Of a stretch of DNA of 64,000 nucleotides, positions 11,900 through 24,099 are shown piece after piece. This DNA is from Triplophysa rosa (lineage: Eukaryota; Chordata; Actinopteri; Cypriniformes; Nemacheilidae), in NCBI RefSeq assembly GCF_024868665.1, contig NC_079899.1, positions 24,049,572 to 24,113,571 on the forward strand, given 5' to 3'. The position numbers and the translations under genes are program-made. Below the pieces are notes generated by a model, which was not told the DNA's origin, ran no database searches, and saw only the letters and a program-made list of their open reading frames with translations. Numbering within the stretch: the stretch's first letter is position 1; every line of letters starts with the position of its first letter.

Positions 11900-13140
11900 C
11901 TATAGTGCAAGAAAAACTAAGCGAACACTGTTGAACGATCTTTAAAAAAAACATTCAATTCTGACAGCAGCCGAATCGACTGAGGAAATCCAGCCAAAAG
12001 ACGTCTCCAACAGTTAAACAGCAAAAATCCATAAGAACCAAATATAAAATTGGGCCGGTGTGCATCCTGAATATCCGCCGCTCTATAAATACAATCTCTT
12101 GTCAGATTTGTTTTTGCATCCGTGTTTGTGGCATAAATGATGACTAAAAGGGCTGAATCATTCGGGCCGGCCGGCGGTGATTGATACGCGTGACGGCCGT
12201 GAGCCGATGGCACGAGAGAGAGGAACGACAGTCCATTTTAGAAAGTGTCTACCGAATTGATTTAACAAGTTTAATGTGTGCATCAATGTGGGTCTATTAC
12301 TGGTAGTAAGCCTCAGTGATGCTATTTGTTCGACTGGCAAAAATACTGCTCTTTAGAATGAGTGTATTAGGTCTAAAATTGCAGAGAAAACCCCATTACA
12401 ACTTTATTGCTGGTAAATTGGAACCAAACGTTGTCTGTATTTCAATTATTGTGAGTTACCCGGGAAATAAATCGATTTTGTATAGGCTCAATCACAGAGA
12501 CCCTGATGAGAAACGCTTTATTACACTCGGCAACCCAAAGCTAGTCTTTTTGTTTTCTCCCCTTAGCAATTTTCCAGAAATTGTCAATTAAGGACTTTCA
12601 CGTCTCTTTTTGGCTTCTAGGAACCGTCGTCCGGGGGAGAGAAATCGCCATGCGTCCTCTATTGCGAGGTGTCGTTTTGGATGCTTGTGTGCTTTTGTAC
12701 CACGACAAAAAGTGGCACATTTTGACATGAAGGGTAATCATTATAAGTCTCATCTCCAATCAGCAAACTGAGTCCTAAAACCAGCACACAGGAAAATACC
12801 TAGCGCTTACCCATAATGCACTGCTGCACTGGCTTATTAAAAGAAAACGAATTCGATTCAAGCGAGTTATGCGAAAGTTTTTAGAGCCATTCCTTATGTT
12901 ATAATTAAACAACAAGACCCCCCTTCGTGACTATTTACAAATTCCAGATGGACAAAACCTCATCCGACATCTATTTCTAACTGATGACCACTCACATAAG
13001 TCACATCACGGATGTGCGGATTTTGACTCGTACCGTTACGCCGACAGAACAAACGTTTTCATTCACAACGATTCTGAGCGCGAATGAAGCAGTCAGATGA
13101 CACAAACGCAAAAAGGGGTTTAAATTACATTAAGCCCGCA
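11900..13140. other. unassigned intronic sequence
   Basis: Mostly unique-looking; GC-richer around 12160-12230. No gene, repeat terminus or tandem array recognised. Octamer-like and TAAT motifs occur but not in a tight cluster. Confidence 0.4.
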
Positions 13141-13660
13141 GACACGGCAGCCTCACGTTCATGCAAATCAAATTCAAAGCAACCAACGCTGAGGAAAAAA
13201 CACTACGGCGAAGTTTAATTAAAGGATCTGCATAATTTGAATGCGTTAAAAAGCAACGGAGACAGAGACGGAGAGAAAAGCGAGATCAGTGCAGCCTTGA
13301 AGTTGATATCATTTAATGACATCAGCTCTTTTACAGCGGTCTGTGTGGGCGAGCTGCCTCAACACACAGTCCACGCAGGGAACTCTTTTCTATACCCCAT
13401 CGCTGAGACTGACGGCGCGGGGGTCCCTCTCTCTCATCCTCGCAATTAAAGCGCGCAGGCTCTGCTAAGATGCATCTTGTTCATACATGGGCGGGATGAC
13501 GTCCAAACAAATGGGAAAGAAAGAAAAGAGAGGCGTTATTAATGAGCTGAACATGCTTCTCTGACCTGCTCGAAACAATGAGAATCCAGCGGGAGGATTT
13601 GCACACCGCATCTCGCCGGCACATCCGGAAGTTTCCTTCAGATGTAATTGGCTTGGCAGC
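13140..13660. promoter_or_regulatory. candidate conserved noncoding block
   Basis: Repeat-free block with a perfect octamer ATGCAAAT at 13161-13168, TTTAATTAAAGG near 13216 and several further TAAT cores. Inferred regulatory candidate only. Confidence 0.3.
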
Positions 13661-13895
13661 TTAGAAAGTGATAGTGTGAAACCGTTGACGTATAAACACC
13701 CTGTACGGATGCAGCAGGTTTTATGTTGGTCCAAACCACAAACATACAGTACAGGATAACCTGTATTTTAAAAAGTAATTTAATTAAACTTATTTTTACT
13801 GAACACCATTTATAAACACTTTTAAACTTCTGTCCGTACTGTACTGTATGTGTTATGTTCAATAGTAAAGTTTTCATTGAATTGTAGACGAAAGC

Positions 13896-14148
13896 TTAAA
13901 GGGGTAGTTTATCCAAAAATGAGATTGCTGTCATCGTTTACTCACCCTCACGTCATTTCAAACCTGTATGACTTTCTGTCTTCTTAACACAAAAGAAGAT
14001 ATTTTGAGAAAGGTCTCGGTGATTTTGTGTTCATTCGTACAATGGAAGTCAATTGGGTCCAACAGAAGAAAGAGTCATATACAGGTTTTGACTGACATGA
14101 TGGTGAATAAATGATGAATTTTCCTGTTTGGCTGAACTATCCCTTTAA
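13896..14148. mobile_element. palindromic TTAA-bounded MITE, copy 4 (full length)
   Basis: Starts TTAAAGGGGTAGTTTATCC and ends GCTGAACTATCCCTTTAA. One central arm is shortened relative to copy 1 (about 250 against 290 bp). Confidence 0.85.
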
Positions 14149-15071
14149 CATTTTATATAAACAAAGAAGACGTTAACATTGAACAAATGAAAGTTGCTAG
14201 TCTGTGATTCGACAGACTTTAAACAAAGACAAGAGTGAGTCTAACTTTATCAAACACCTTCAAAGTGTCAGGACAATAAAGTGTCTCTTTAAATCTATAT
14301 GTCATTAACATGCTCTGAGAAAACTCTGAAATTCCAGTAAATTGCGACGATTTTCAACGGTTGCTCATCCTATTATCTGCTGTTCGAATTGTAAGTATTC
14401 AACAAAAAGAACATACTGAAAATTATAAACGCATCACGGAAAACTGATAACAGGTAAATGAACTAATTTCTCTGGGGCTCTGTCCAACTGAGATTTTCAA
14501 AACCAGGACGCCATCGCAAAGAGTCAGCGTTGTTTTCTAATTATTTAAAGCGAGCAACAAATTCAATCAAACGGCGAGGAACTTCAAACGCGAGCTTCTA
14601 TCATGAAACTACTCGTGTCGAGAGCTTCTGCCACCAAAAACAACGAATTTCATGTTTTATTCATGCGTTCATATACATTCTCATTAGCGCCGGCCACCGT
14701 GTGAGGACAGATAGCGTGATTGAGTGAGGATGGAGGGGGGAGAATGTGGCGCGCTTGAAGGCCTTGGGCGATCTGTTGATTGACTGGGCACTGGTCCCAG
14801 CGGTGGTGACCGCCAGGCTCGGTGATGGACACACATGGGAGAATGTATCCGAGCTAGCCTGCAGCTGGGTTATGCGTCTGCTCTGCGGTGGGCCTGCAGA
14901 TTGACCTGATGCAGGCCAACTGGTGGAACTGGTTTGATTCACGAGATACGTGGGTTGAAAGAATGCTGGGAGACTTGGTTGGTCACGTCTAGATTGTAAC
15001 GTCATTCTGCAAAACTCTAGCAAGATTCACGCTGGCTGCTGGAATAGAACTGGGTTGAATTAAAACAACGT
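14149..15071. other. unassigned intronic sequence
   Basis: A/T-rich to ~14500, then a repeat-free GC-richer part (14670-14880) that could be regulatory. Antisense open frames of up to 120 codons across 14661-15023 have no recognisable domain and overlap each other. Confidence 0.4.
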
Positions 15072-15439
15072 ATCCCTGATAGCACACATACATCTGGGAG
15101 ACGTCTAATAGATGTCCGCATTTACATATGCAAGACGTATTTGTTTGATTGTTTGCTCATCTGCATTACAGTATGTCTCTCACAATATGTCGACACCAGA
15201 CAGTGTGGACAAATGTAAAATTATAATGGGTTTCTAATGTCGTTTGCCGTGTGTCGCGCCGGTTGCGTCCGGTGTATACACGGTCTAAGACGTTTCCTGG
15301 CAGACGTTATATAGATGTCAAGAAGATGTCTGTAAGATGTTTATGCTCTTTCTAAGGCGTTTATCAGATGTCTTCACACAGCAGATGTTTTCCAGATCTT
15401 TCACAGACATCTTACATACGTAACTGTGCTATCTGGGAT
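15072..15439. mobile_element. terminal-inverted-repeat element with AT flanks
   Basis: Left ATCCCTGATAGCACA pairs with right TGTGCTATCTGGGAT (one mismatch). Just inside are repeated GACGTCT/AGATGTC-type units in both orientations. If the element is read as CCCTGATAG...CTATCTGGG it is flanked by AT on both sides, a 2-bp duplication reported for ISL2EU-type transposons. That class call is tentative. Noncoding. Confidence 0.7.
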
Positions 15440-15462
15440 TTGACTTCCTTAAATTAGATTCC

Positions 15463-15625
15463 TTAAATGCTGTTTGCCTGTCTAGCGCCATCTCTGTTTG
15501 AAACATAAAACTGCAGGTTACTTTACATACTTTTCTTTAAATGGTTTAAAAGTCAAAGGACATCAAATGGAAACTTCCTGTGAAATCATATCCAACAGCT
15601 CACATTATAAACCTACCAGATACAA
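15463..15625 (+). repeat. 'CTCTGTTTGAAACATA' dispersed repeat, copy 1
   Basis: Shares GCCATCTCTGTTTGAAACAT, CTGCAGGTTACTTTACATAC and AAATCATATCCAACAGCTCA with copies near 21.0, 37.2, 48.8 and 58.8 kb. Confidence 0.75.
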
Positions 15626-15999
15626 TTTTGATCAATTATTTATTTATGATTTTTGTTTATTAAGATGAAAGGTCAAGAATTATGTCTCCGTAGTTAAATA
15701 ATTTCATTTAGTAACTAGTTGAGGTGAACTGTTTGTACTTGATGCTTAATTGGAGACATGCGGAAGGCCAAAGTTGTTCAGTAAATTCACTCAAAGGGAC
15801 TTTACCCTCCAAATAAATACCGCACATGAATGTCACATTAAATTTCACACAAGGACGGTTACCATTAAGACACAAACAACTTCGCCGGTGAACTGCTCAA
15901 CTTTCTAACCCGACTTCTACCTAGCCAACCCAATGCTGAAGCAAGTTTAGCATTACATCAGTGATGCTGAGATGAGAGCAGTAATCCTCCGCTGGAAGG

Positions 16000-16400
16000 G
16001 CACTATCAAGTGGTTTATTACAGATATTAATGAATAATATGGGTGAGCGAAAACTGTTAGTCATGCGTTGAGATAGCAATAGCTAAATGCTTCACGCATG
16101 AATCGCTTGGTTTTCAGGCGGCCCCCCAATCTCGACCCCACCGCTCGTACCCGCTCCCAAACCGCCTTTAAATGGTGGAAATCCATTGGTTTCGATGTGA
16201 AGGTCTTTGTGACAGCAAGCAAAGGGAGTGATTAAGCGGGGCGAGGGCTATTGAGGGGCAGAAAATGGTGTGATTAAATTGGATGATTTGGGTGAGTCAT
16301 TTGTGTCCTGTAGGGTGGGGGGACAGAGACAAACACAGTTGAGGCCACACACCTCCATGACCTTCCTCTGAAATTTCAACCGCCTTTATAATTTACTGCA
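16000..16400. promoter_or_regulatory. candidate conserved noncoding block
   Basis: Repeat-free stretch with AGTGATTAAGCGGGG and GTGTGATTAAATTGGATGAT motifs and no open-frame structure. It lies between two transposon clusters. Weak inference. Confidence 0.25.
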
Positions 16401-16624
16401 GGCGCATGGAAAATCATGATAGAGTCTGATAAGATGGAATTATCACATGGAGAAAAAACTGATTTAAAGAAAAAATGAAATCAAAATTGTACAATACGAT
16501 AAACGATAAAAACAATGTCTGTTTTCATAATCTTTCATCAGGTCTAAGGAGCCTATCCCGCAAGTCTCTAGATATGGATCACGTCCCTCTTTTAATGTAA
16601 AAATGTTTTTCAAAAGAAATACAG

Positions 16625-17705
16625 TAATTTCTTGGTATTTTTATCTTGTTTTTCAGTAAAGATATTTCATCTTAATTTCTAAATAGTTTTTTTTATATCA
16701 AAAACCTCCAACCAGGGGTGCGTTTCCCAAACAACGACATAACTCGCTGGTTAACCACCATAGTACGATGGATCATTGGGGAAATTAACGACGTAGTTAT
16801 GACTGTTTCCCGAAACCGTAGTAACTCGGATCGGAGATCAATCGTTTGAACCAAGTTGGTTCAGCAATCTAGTCGATGACGCCATACAGGTGGTGGAGTA
16901 ATGACGTCTACTAATAAATACGTTCAAATCAAATTAATGTCAAATTCTTGCTGTAAATAACATGCATTGCATTTAACGGCGACTTTAGTTATCCTATTTA
17001 CTTATCTGTTGTTTTATTTTACGATATTTCATTAATTCATAAGTTTCCTCCTATGTCACTCCGCCCAGGGATTCCCCAGGGTCCTAGTGCACGTAAGTTC
17101 GAGCGCACGCGCACTTTTCAAAAAACAGCGCTTGTATTTTCTTAACAAACTAAAATATGTAAAATTAAATTTGTTTGTATTTCGAATTATGGATATAGAA
17201 TGCACTGCATGTTGCTGGCTTAGTTTGCTCAAAGGCATTATGCTTGTAAGTCTACATGTCATAATAAAAAGGAACTATGCTTCTAACCACAGCTCTAGAC
17301 CTGTAGTTCCAACCACGCAACTTTGCGATGCTGTTTGCGATTGATCGTTGGAACGATGGTTTCGGGAAACACTTAAATCATTCAACTATGCTGGAACGAC
17401 GGAACTTGCGACCATAGTTGGCTAACGATGCTCTTGGGAAACGCACCCCAGTGCGGTAAGAAAATTAAACTTCAATTAAATACTTAATAAAGAGGTAAAA
17501 CTTGATTCAAGTATATTTTTCATTATACCACTGGCAGATATTTTTGGTTGTTTTAAGCATTAACTCAATATATCTTAACATAACTTGGGCGACTTTCCTT
17601 GTCAAGTAAATGTTTCTTGATTTAAGAGGATTTAAGATTTTTTTTATATTTGTACTGCAAAACAAAACAAAAATACTAAGAAATTTTCTTCTTTTTTGCA
17701 GTGCA
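16625..17705. mobile_element. CACTGCAAAAAA-type element split by a Harbinger-like insertion
   Basis: The left part (16628-16712: CAGTAATTTCTTGGTATTTTT, then CTTGTTTTTCAGTAAAGAT) is an imperfect inverted match to the right part (17635-17704: TTTGTACTGCAAAACAAAAC, ACTAAGAAATTTTCTTC, ending TTTTTTGCAGTGCA). Between them lies the 16716-17448 element, so the two halves are read as one older transposon. Confidence 0.6.
16716..17448. mobile_element. PIF/Harbinger-like non-autonomous element with CAG target duplication
   Basis: Starts GGGTGCGTTTCCCAAAC and ends TTGGGAAACGCACCC. CAG is present immediately outside each end (16713-16715 and 17449-17451). A 3-bp duplication fits PIF/Harbinger. The interior holds repeated GTAGTTATGACT / AACGATGGTTTCGGGAAAC motifs in both orientations and no transposase. 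An 85-codon open frame inside is not recognisable as protein. Confidence 0.8.
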
Positions 17706-18504
17706 CCATCCACAAGCCAGAAATCTCACAATGCATCCCCTTAAAAGTATTCTAACAAGCACCACAATTTAAAGAATAATTTATGTCCATAGCCCAAAGG
17801 ATGTCGTGAGATTTAAATGGCAAAATCACAGTTAGAGTTGCCAATGTGTCACATTACAGAAGTTCAATGCATAACCAAAACCTGCATCATGTTCCCCAAG
17901 ACTCATACAGGGAGTTCAGAGGTTCTCACATACTACGCCTGAGCCAGGAGAAATCGATTCCGAAACGCACGGTGACGTTTTAAAAGCAAAATATCATGAA
18001 ATTATTTTTGACGTTTTGATTCGTGCGAGGCCATAAAGCTCCGTGACAACTCGGTTTAATTATAATATATATTACGGCTGCCTCAGTCGGGCCAATTAAA
18101 TTTGATTGGCTACTTTCTTTATTCAACAACCTCTTTTCATGTCATTCTAATTTACTGTCAAAGCAGTCTGAATATTGGAAACTAAATTATTTACTACAGC
18201 CCATAAGCCAATAATGTTCCATTTGTCTTGTACTGAGAGAGACTACACTAACAAGATTATTAAGGACATTAGTTGTAATGGTAAATGCCCTTCACTTGAT
18301 TTGAGCCTCGTGCTGAGGTTTAGACGTTCTACTTCAAACGAGACCTGCTCCATCCTCAAAGACACCGAAAACGGCAAACAATCCCTCAAAAGACGGGAGA
18401 TTAAATCATATGCTTGTGAAACAAAATAGGTTCAAATCTCATGAAACCTTTCTTGTGCACATCCAAAACTGATGAATATGCATCCGAATAAATGTCTCTG
18501 TGTT
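17706..18504. other. unassigned intronic sequence
   Basis: Mostly A/T-rich. A part around 18040-18130 (GGGCCAATTAAATTTGATTG) is repeat-free and could be regulatory. An 84-codon open frame at 18175-18429 has no recognised domain. Confidence 0.4.
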
Positions 18505-18647
18505 TATACAATGGAAGTCAATGGGGGCCAATGTTGTTTGTTTAGATGCATTCTTCAAAATATCTTCTTTCGTGTTCTGCAGGTTTGGAATGACACAAGG
18601 CTGAGTAAAGGACGACAGAATTTTTTGGGGGTGAACTATCCCTTTAA
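18505..18647. mobile_element. palindromic TTAA-bounded MITE, copy 5 (right half only)
   Basis: Right arm CTTCAAAATATCTTCTTTCG and terminus GGGTGAACTATCCCTTTAA are present. The left half is missing. Confidence 0.8.
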
Positions 18648-18659
18648 GCCCTATTGGAG

Positions 18660-20150
18660 GCCTTATTTAGGACAATAAAAGGCTTGAAACATTGAGCTGA
18701 AGTCAGGAAGCTGAAAGCTGCTTGCTGTGCGTTAATGGCGAAGGTAATTTGTAATACTTTGTGAAGATATTAGCCAAAGCTGACTTCAGGTTCAATCACG
18801 GCCGTGGAAACGAGGCTTTCCATATTCATTCGAACTGTCTCCTGGATTCATTTCTCCATTATTGGCCTATTTGCAAAAGGACTAATTACCATCCGGCTGA
18901 GTCCGGCCACTGAGAGTTTAAGCACTCGGTCTATCCGTCAACACAAAACAGCTCTCTATTTTTAGCGGAGAAACAATAATCATATTCTCTCACGGCCAGG
19001 AAATCTACAATGTTGTTACTGAGAAAATACAGCCTTTACCGAAGGCAAACACACACGGCTGTATACAAATACACATCGGCGCACGAACACGCTCCCGAGC
19101 GAAGCTATTGGGAAACTTAAGGCACCCTGGAGGGCTGTCTCACGGTGCCGCTGCCAACGCTGGCTTTGTTGTCTCCATTCAGAAGAGAAATAGACCATTA
19201 AAGAGCATAGTTACGCTAAAATATATAGCAGACTCGCGATTAAGTCTCTGACCAAACGGCGAGCTGGATTCGCACATCGCATCGTGATTTAATAAGGAAA
19301 TAAGTACCTGATCCTACCAATTAACTGCATTTCTGTCCCTGTGTTTGATTTAGTGCTAATCAATTCACGAAAAGACAAAGTGCGTACAGTTTTTTATTAT
19401 TAAAACACATTGTTTGACAACAATGCACCCTCAAGCTGTTTGCGCCACACAGAGAGAAAAAAATAAAGGTGTGTAATTGTTTCCATGGCAATTACGACTT
19501 TCTTTGGCGTGCATTCGAAAATAAAGAAAACAACATAAACATGCCCGCAGCCTCGATGCAGCCAAAAGCAATTTCCTCTTCTAAATTTAGTTATGCAAAG
19601 CCTATGGGCATCATCAACATTTAGTAATTAGTTTTATAATTACTGCTGTTTTGCTCACTGTCATTCAATTTTTCTTACACCACGACTGGGGAATGGAACA
19701 TCTCGCGCACACAGCTGTGCAAATTACCATTCATTTACAGAGTGAAGGATATCGACGAGAGCTGAGAGATTTTTACCCATGATGCCCAGCGCTGAGTAGC
19801 GCAACACCTTTGAGCCTGCCATTTTCCACCGACGACTCCAGAATGCCACGCAAAAGGCGCTTTTCAGTGTTGTGAGGGTCTATTGTGATGCAAACGGCAT
19901 TAATTCCCTCATTACCATTAACAATGAGAGCGGCGTGCTGGTCACCCGGTTCGAGCGCTTTAATCAATGCCCTGCTCTCTGCCAACCCGCCTCGCCAAAG
20001 ACCCCCTTCACATGAGGACGCTAAAGTGACTGCTCGATCACTCTGCGAACTGGTCAAAGCTTTTAATGAGATCACGCTGTTGACTGTACGAGGGTTTGAT
20101 ATGCTCATAAATTAACAGCGCTGCGGCGGAATACAGGTGGGTTGATGCAG
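18660..20150. promoter_or_regulatory. candidate conserved noncoding territory, ~1.5 kb
   Basis: A long stretch without repeat termini, tandem sequence or coding signal. It holds many homeodomain-like cores, for example CTAATTA at 18882-18888, CCAATTAACTGC near 19318 and AGTTATGCAAAGC near 19590. Open frames on both strands at 19773-20115 overlap, which suggests low stop density rather than a gene. One of the better regulatory candidates here, by inference. Confidence 0.4.
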
Positions 20151-20340
20151 CGTCGGGGAGCGGTTGACTGTAAAAACACATTACTGTATATCATATAGCA
20201 TGCATCTCGGAAAAGAATAGCATAGAGCTGAATAATGTGGCTCACAATCCTTTTATGAAAATTAACCTGGGTTCATTTAGGCTACAAATAAAACCAAAAA
20301 AACTATAGTTAAAAGAGGGTAAACACACGAGTAGCCATCA

Positions 20341-20841
20341 TTTAACCATGGTGTTTGAAGTAAAAACAAGTATCTGTACTTGATGAGTGTTTTTACTTTG
20401 GAAAGAAATTACTTCACTACATTATAAAGCATGTCATACCTTTACTCCACTATACAAATATACATTTTTTTATTTATACAGTATTTAAGTACAGTAAAAA
20501 TCTAGTATTTTGCCACTTTTAAAAGTAAAAAATACTTGAGTAAAAGAAAGTACTAGATTTGCGATTGTACTAATGTACTAATGTATTAAAAGGTAAAAAA
20601 ACAACATTAATTTATCGAATGCAGTTGAGTAAGATATGATATACGCTTTATAATATGGTAAAGTAAAACAAAGCAAAAACACTCTCATAAAGTCAATGGG
20701 GGGCAAGATCTGTTTGGTCATAAGCATTCTTCCAAATATCTTTCTCTGTGTTCATCAGAACAAAGAAATGTATACAGATATGGAACAACTCAGAATTTTC
20801 ATTTTTGGGTGAAGTGTCCCTTTAAGTACCATCCACCTCTG
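20341..20841. mobile_element. degraded hAT-like non-autonomous element interrupted by a MITE fragment
   Basis: Carries the teleost hAT-type signature CTTTTAAAAGTAAAAAATAC, ACTTGAGTAAAAGAAAGTAC and CCTTTACTCCACTATAC, and ends ...ACCATCCACCTCTG (20829-20841). The right half of a palindromic MITE (20683-20825) sits inside it. The left terminus is unclear. Confidence 0.6.
20683..20825. mobile_element. palindromic TTAA-bounded MITE, copy 6 (right half only)
   Basis: AGTCAATGGGGGGCAAG, ATTCTTCCAAATATC and TTTTGGGTGAAGTGTCCCTTTAA match the right half of the family. Confidence 0.75.
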
Positions 20842-21019
20842 ATACAGTAATCAAATATCAAGAAAAAAACAAGATTACTGCACTTTTACTGTAATAAAAC
20901 CATGGTTCATTTTCAAAACTTTTTCTACGCAGTTTTAAGTTCAAGTAGCTTAAAAACAAACAAACGTCAGTTATTGAGCAAAGCTGTCTAATCACGTTAC
21001 CCAGATTTGCAACAATAGG

Positions 21020-21110
21020 CATAAAAACGAGTATGTAACATGACTTGCGATTTTATGTTTCAAACAGAGAGGGCGATACAGAGCAAAAGTACCAAACTTT
21101 AAATCACAAA
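21020..21110 (-). repeat. 'CTCTGTTTGAAACATA' dispersed repeat, copy 2
   Basis: Minus-strand match: TTTTATGTTTCAAACAGAGA followed by GGGCGATACAGAG on the plus strand. Confidence 0.65.
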
Positions 21111-21780
21111 TTTCAGCTTGAGAAACTGCGTTACAACGCTGCAGATGTTGAGCGCCGTGCCACGCGTTCAGCTAAATGTCAGGCGTGAAGCGAGGGAGAT
21201 GTGAGGGGAGCTCGTTCTAGAGTTTATTGATGAAATTATGCTAATTGGAAAAAGTACACGGACATTTGCCCATGTGCTTGAAACGTGTCACTACAACACA
21301 CAAAAAACACTTTTTATGAGTGACAAAACTTCAAAAGAGGCCATTATGTTTGTTAGAACGCTTGTGAATTTGAAACGCGTCGAAGCACGACCTCCCAGAA
21401 GACGAAGGGGAACAATGAAAGTAGATGATTACGAAATCTTTTTTGATTCTGAGCTAAACAAGTGTCTTGAAAAGCAGGAGGTTTGGTTTTATTCGGGTGA
21501 GTGACACATCTATGCGATGCGGCAGTCACCGGAGATCAAGCGCTGATAACCAGCGAACACGCGGCAGAATCCAGCAGAGTCTGTAATAAAGACAGCCGGC
21601 CTCGGCATCTCAGGTATTAATCACAGACAACAAAGAGCTGTGTGTTTCTGTCACTGCGTTCCACTCACAGCCGCCGACTGCTGAATAGATTATAACCCCA
21701 CTGATGAGAAAATCTCCAGTACAAACAGCATGTTTACAGTAGAATGACACAAAGAGGATTTCAACACGATATAAACCGGG
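21110..21780. other. unassigned intronic sequence
   Basis: Includes an 88-codon open frame (21238-21504, plus) rich in Lys/Arg with no recognisable domain, weak start context and no splice signals I could identify. Treated as chance. Confidence 0.4.
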
Positions 21781-23935
21781 CCCGGAGGAAGCGCCGTTGC
21801 TCGGATGATGCTCACGAGAATTACTGGAGCTCTCGGTTATGTCGTATTGTATTGAGGTTTCAATTTTGTCTCAGATGATTTTACAAAAAGAGAGTAATGA
21901 GATAATCATTTCTATACAAACGTAAACGAATTCACCTAAAAACGGTATGAGGAAAACATGAGTTCATATGGAAGCCCCTGGTACCCTAGTGAATTGAGCA
22001 CAATTTGAGACATTGTTGGGATTTTTACGACACAGCGTGCAACGTCTTGCTCTCCTTTTAATGTCAGGAGCACCAATTGAGACATTACAGAAATCTAATT
22101 TGTGATTTCTCACGAATAAATTTGCATGTCACTCAATTATTTCACAAGCGTCCATGTCAACCCGGGCAGCCGGTGGCACAAGATGTTCACGCTTTGGGTG
22201 ATTAAGACGGAAAACCTGTTTTTTCATCATTCTGACTGGAAATATTAAAACCTGCTATTTTGTAAATATTCCCGGCCATTTGGAATTACCTTCCGGTGAT
22301 CATAAAAGGACAACGGGCATATGTGTCCCGGACTCGCCGGCTAACTGCGGGCATAAAACGTATCAATTTCGCAGGCAGCGTGGTGGAGTTGCGGGGCGTG
22401 TGGTTGGTGAAGTGTGGCATTTTGGCGACTGCTCGCTGCTCTGCATGCATGAATAATGAATGCACAGGTGGCGGAGGGGGGTCAGGGGCCCGCGCCAGCC
22501 TCCAAACAACAGAAAGGTCATGCTTGTTTGTGCAGTGTCCTTCAACAGATGTGAAACGTTTCTGACAGAGACTAGCAAATTTCGGTTAAAACGCTAGGAA
22601 AAAAATTAGTTGATGGGTCAATTACGGTAAAGGTCAACAGGCGCCAAGGAGGGGAGGCGAGACTTATGATAATAAATCGACACTTGAGAAGCGGAGGTCA
22701 AATTCTTTCAGTTGCGATGCCAGTAATATCTCAGGCTTTTATTACAGATAAGGAGCCATTTTCTACGCTTTGTCACCCTTGTTTTGCATTCGAGAAAAGC
22801 CGACTTTGTTTTAATGGCAGCTCCAAATGGTTGCTTATTCGCGAAGGCGCGGAGAAGAACGTAAAAAAACGTAGGCAGATTTTTCTCCGAGCAAAGAATG
22901 ACTTGGAGATTGGCCAAACGACACCGCTCGGAGATTTCCCAAAAGGTTACAATCATCAGTTATTACGGAGAAATGCCTTACAAGAGAAGTCAACTTTGCC
23001 TTTTTTCTTCTGTTATGGCAAATACACTATAATAAAAATGCAGCAGCGGGCCCTGGCTTTCTATGTAAAGACGCGGGGAAATTGCCTGGAACTCTGAACT
23101 GACAAATGAACCGGTGACTTCCATGCAGGGGAAACAATATTATTTTCCTACAGCTCACCTTGACTCGCGAGCGCAAACAATCCGAAGGAGAAATGGGCCC
23201 TGGCCTCTGAGCTCCGGGCCTGATGCAATAAGTCACCATATGCTGGCATTAGCATGCTCTGCATTACAGGAACTGGCGCGCCTCCCGGTCAGCCGCACGC
23301 CAATCAAAACCCGCGCACCTCTTTCATTCGGAAAACACAGAGGAGGAGAGCTCTCTGCCTCTGTAGGTCAGGCTCGTCTCCTCGCCTCGATCGGAAAATA
23401 AACAGAGATTCATGAGCTCGGAGGAACCGGGAGTGGGCTGAGTATCCATTAGCTCTAGTGATGCAGAGCGGCAAAACGGGAATCGATAACGGCTTCTGTT
23501 CGAAATGTAGTGCAAATAAAACGGGACGCGCTACTGATTCAATTCAAATGGCTGCTGTCAATGAGATGGAAGGACACAGAGCTGCTCTCGTTGTCCTGGA
23601 GGGTTCGGGTTCACCTTGCCCAGCATTCGTTAACACGGATGTTATTTATTTCCTGCGCTTACATCATTTCCTTCACCGAGCATGCTGGAACGGGTATCAG
23701 ACCTGTGGACCGGCTACACCAAATTATTCAGCATATACGTTTTCTCATTAAAATGCATGCGGCTCTTCAAAGCGAGACAACAATGATACCATCTGTTGTG
23801 TGTTGGCCGGAATACTCAGAACAAAGCTGCTGAAAACCGCACCAATTTACTCCTTCCTTTAACGTTTCATGTATTACCTTCCAAATTTACGGCAAATCAC
23901 TCATTCTCGGGTACAAAGTAGCTGTAATTAATTGG
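21780..23935. promoter_or_regulatory. candidate conserved noncoding territory, ~2.1 kb
   Basis: The longest repeat-free stretch near the exon (1-3 kb on its 3' side). It contains a perfect octamer ATTTGCAT (22120-22127), CACCAATTGAGACATTAC near 22070, TAATTAATT at 23925-23933 and a GC-richer centre. Overlapping open frames of 80-143 codons occur on both strands (for example 22666-23097 plus, 22708-22956 minus) and show no domain. Interpreted as clustered enhancer sequence; inference. Confidence 0.4.
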
Positions 23936-24099
23936 AACATTTAAAGAGGCACACGCACCTAAAATATGTTCAACATGTTTCCCAATGATGAATAAAAAAT
24001 CTTCATCTACATTTCAATACAAATCATGTCAAAATCATGAACACAACAAATGAATACAAACACGGGTCGTAAAAATGTAATTTCCTCAACATCTTATAT

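Noticed and set aside
22666..23097. 143-codon plus-strand open frame near the exon
   Set aside because: No domain or known protein resemblance, and an antisense frame of 82 codons overlaps it. Chance openness is the simpler reading.
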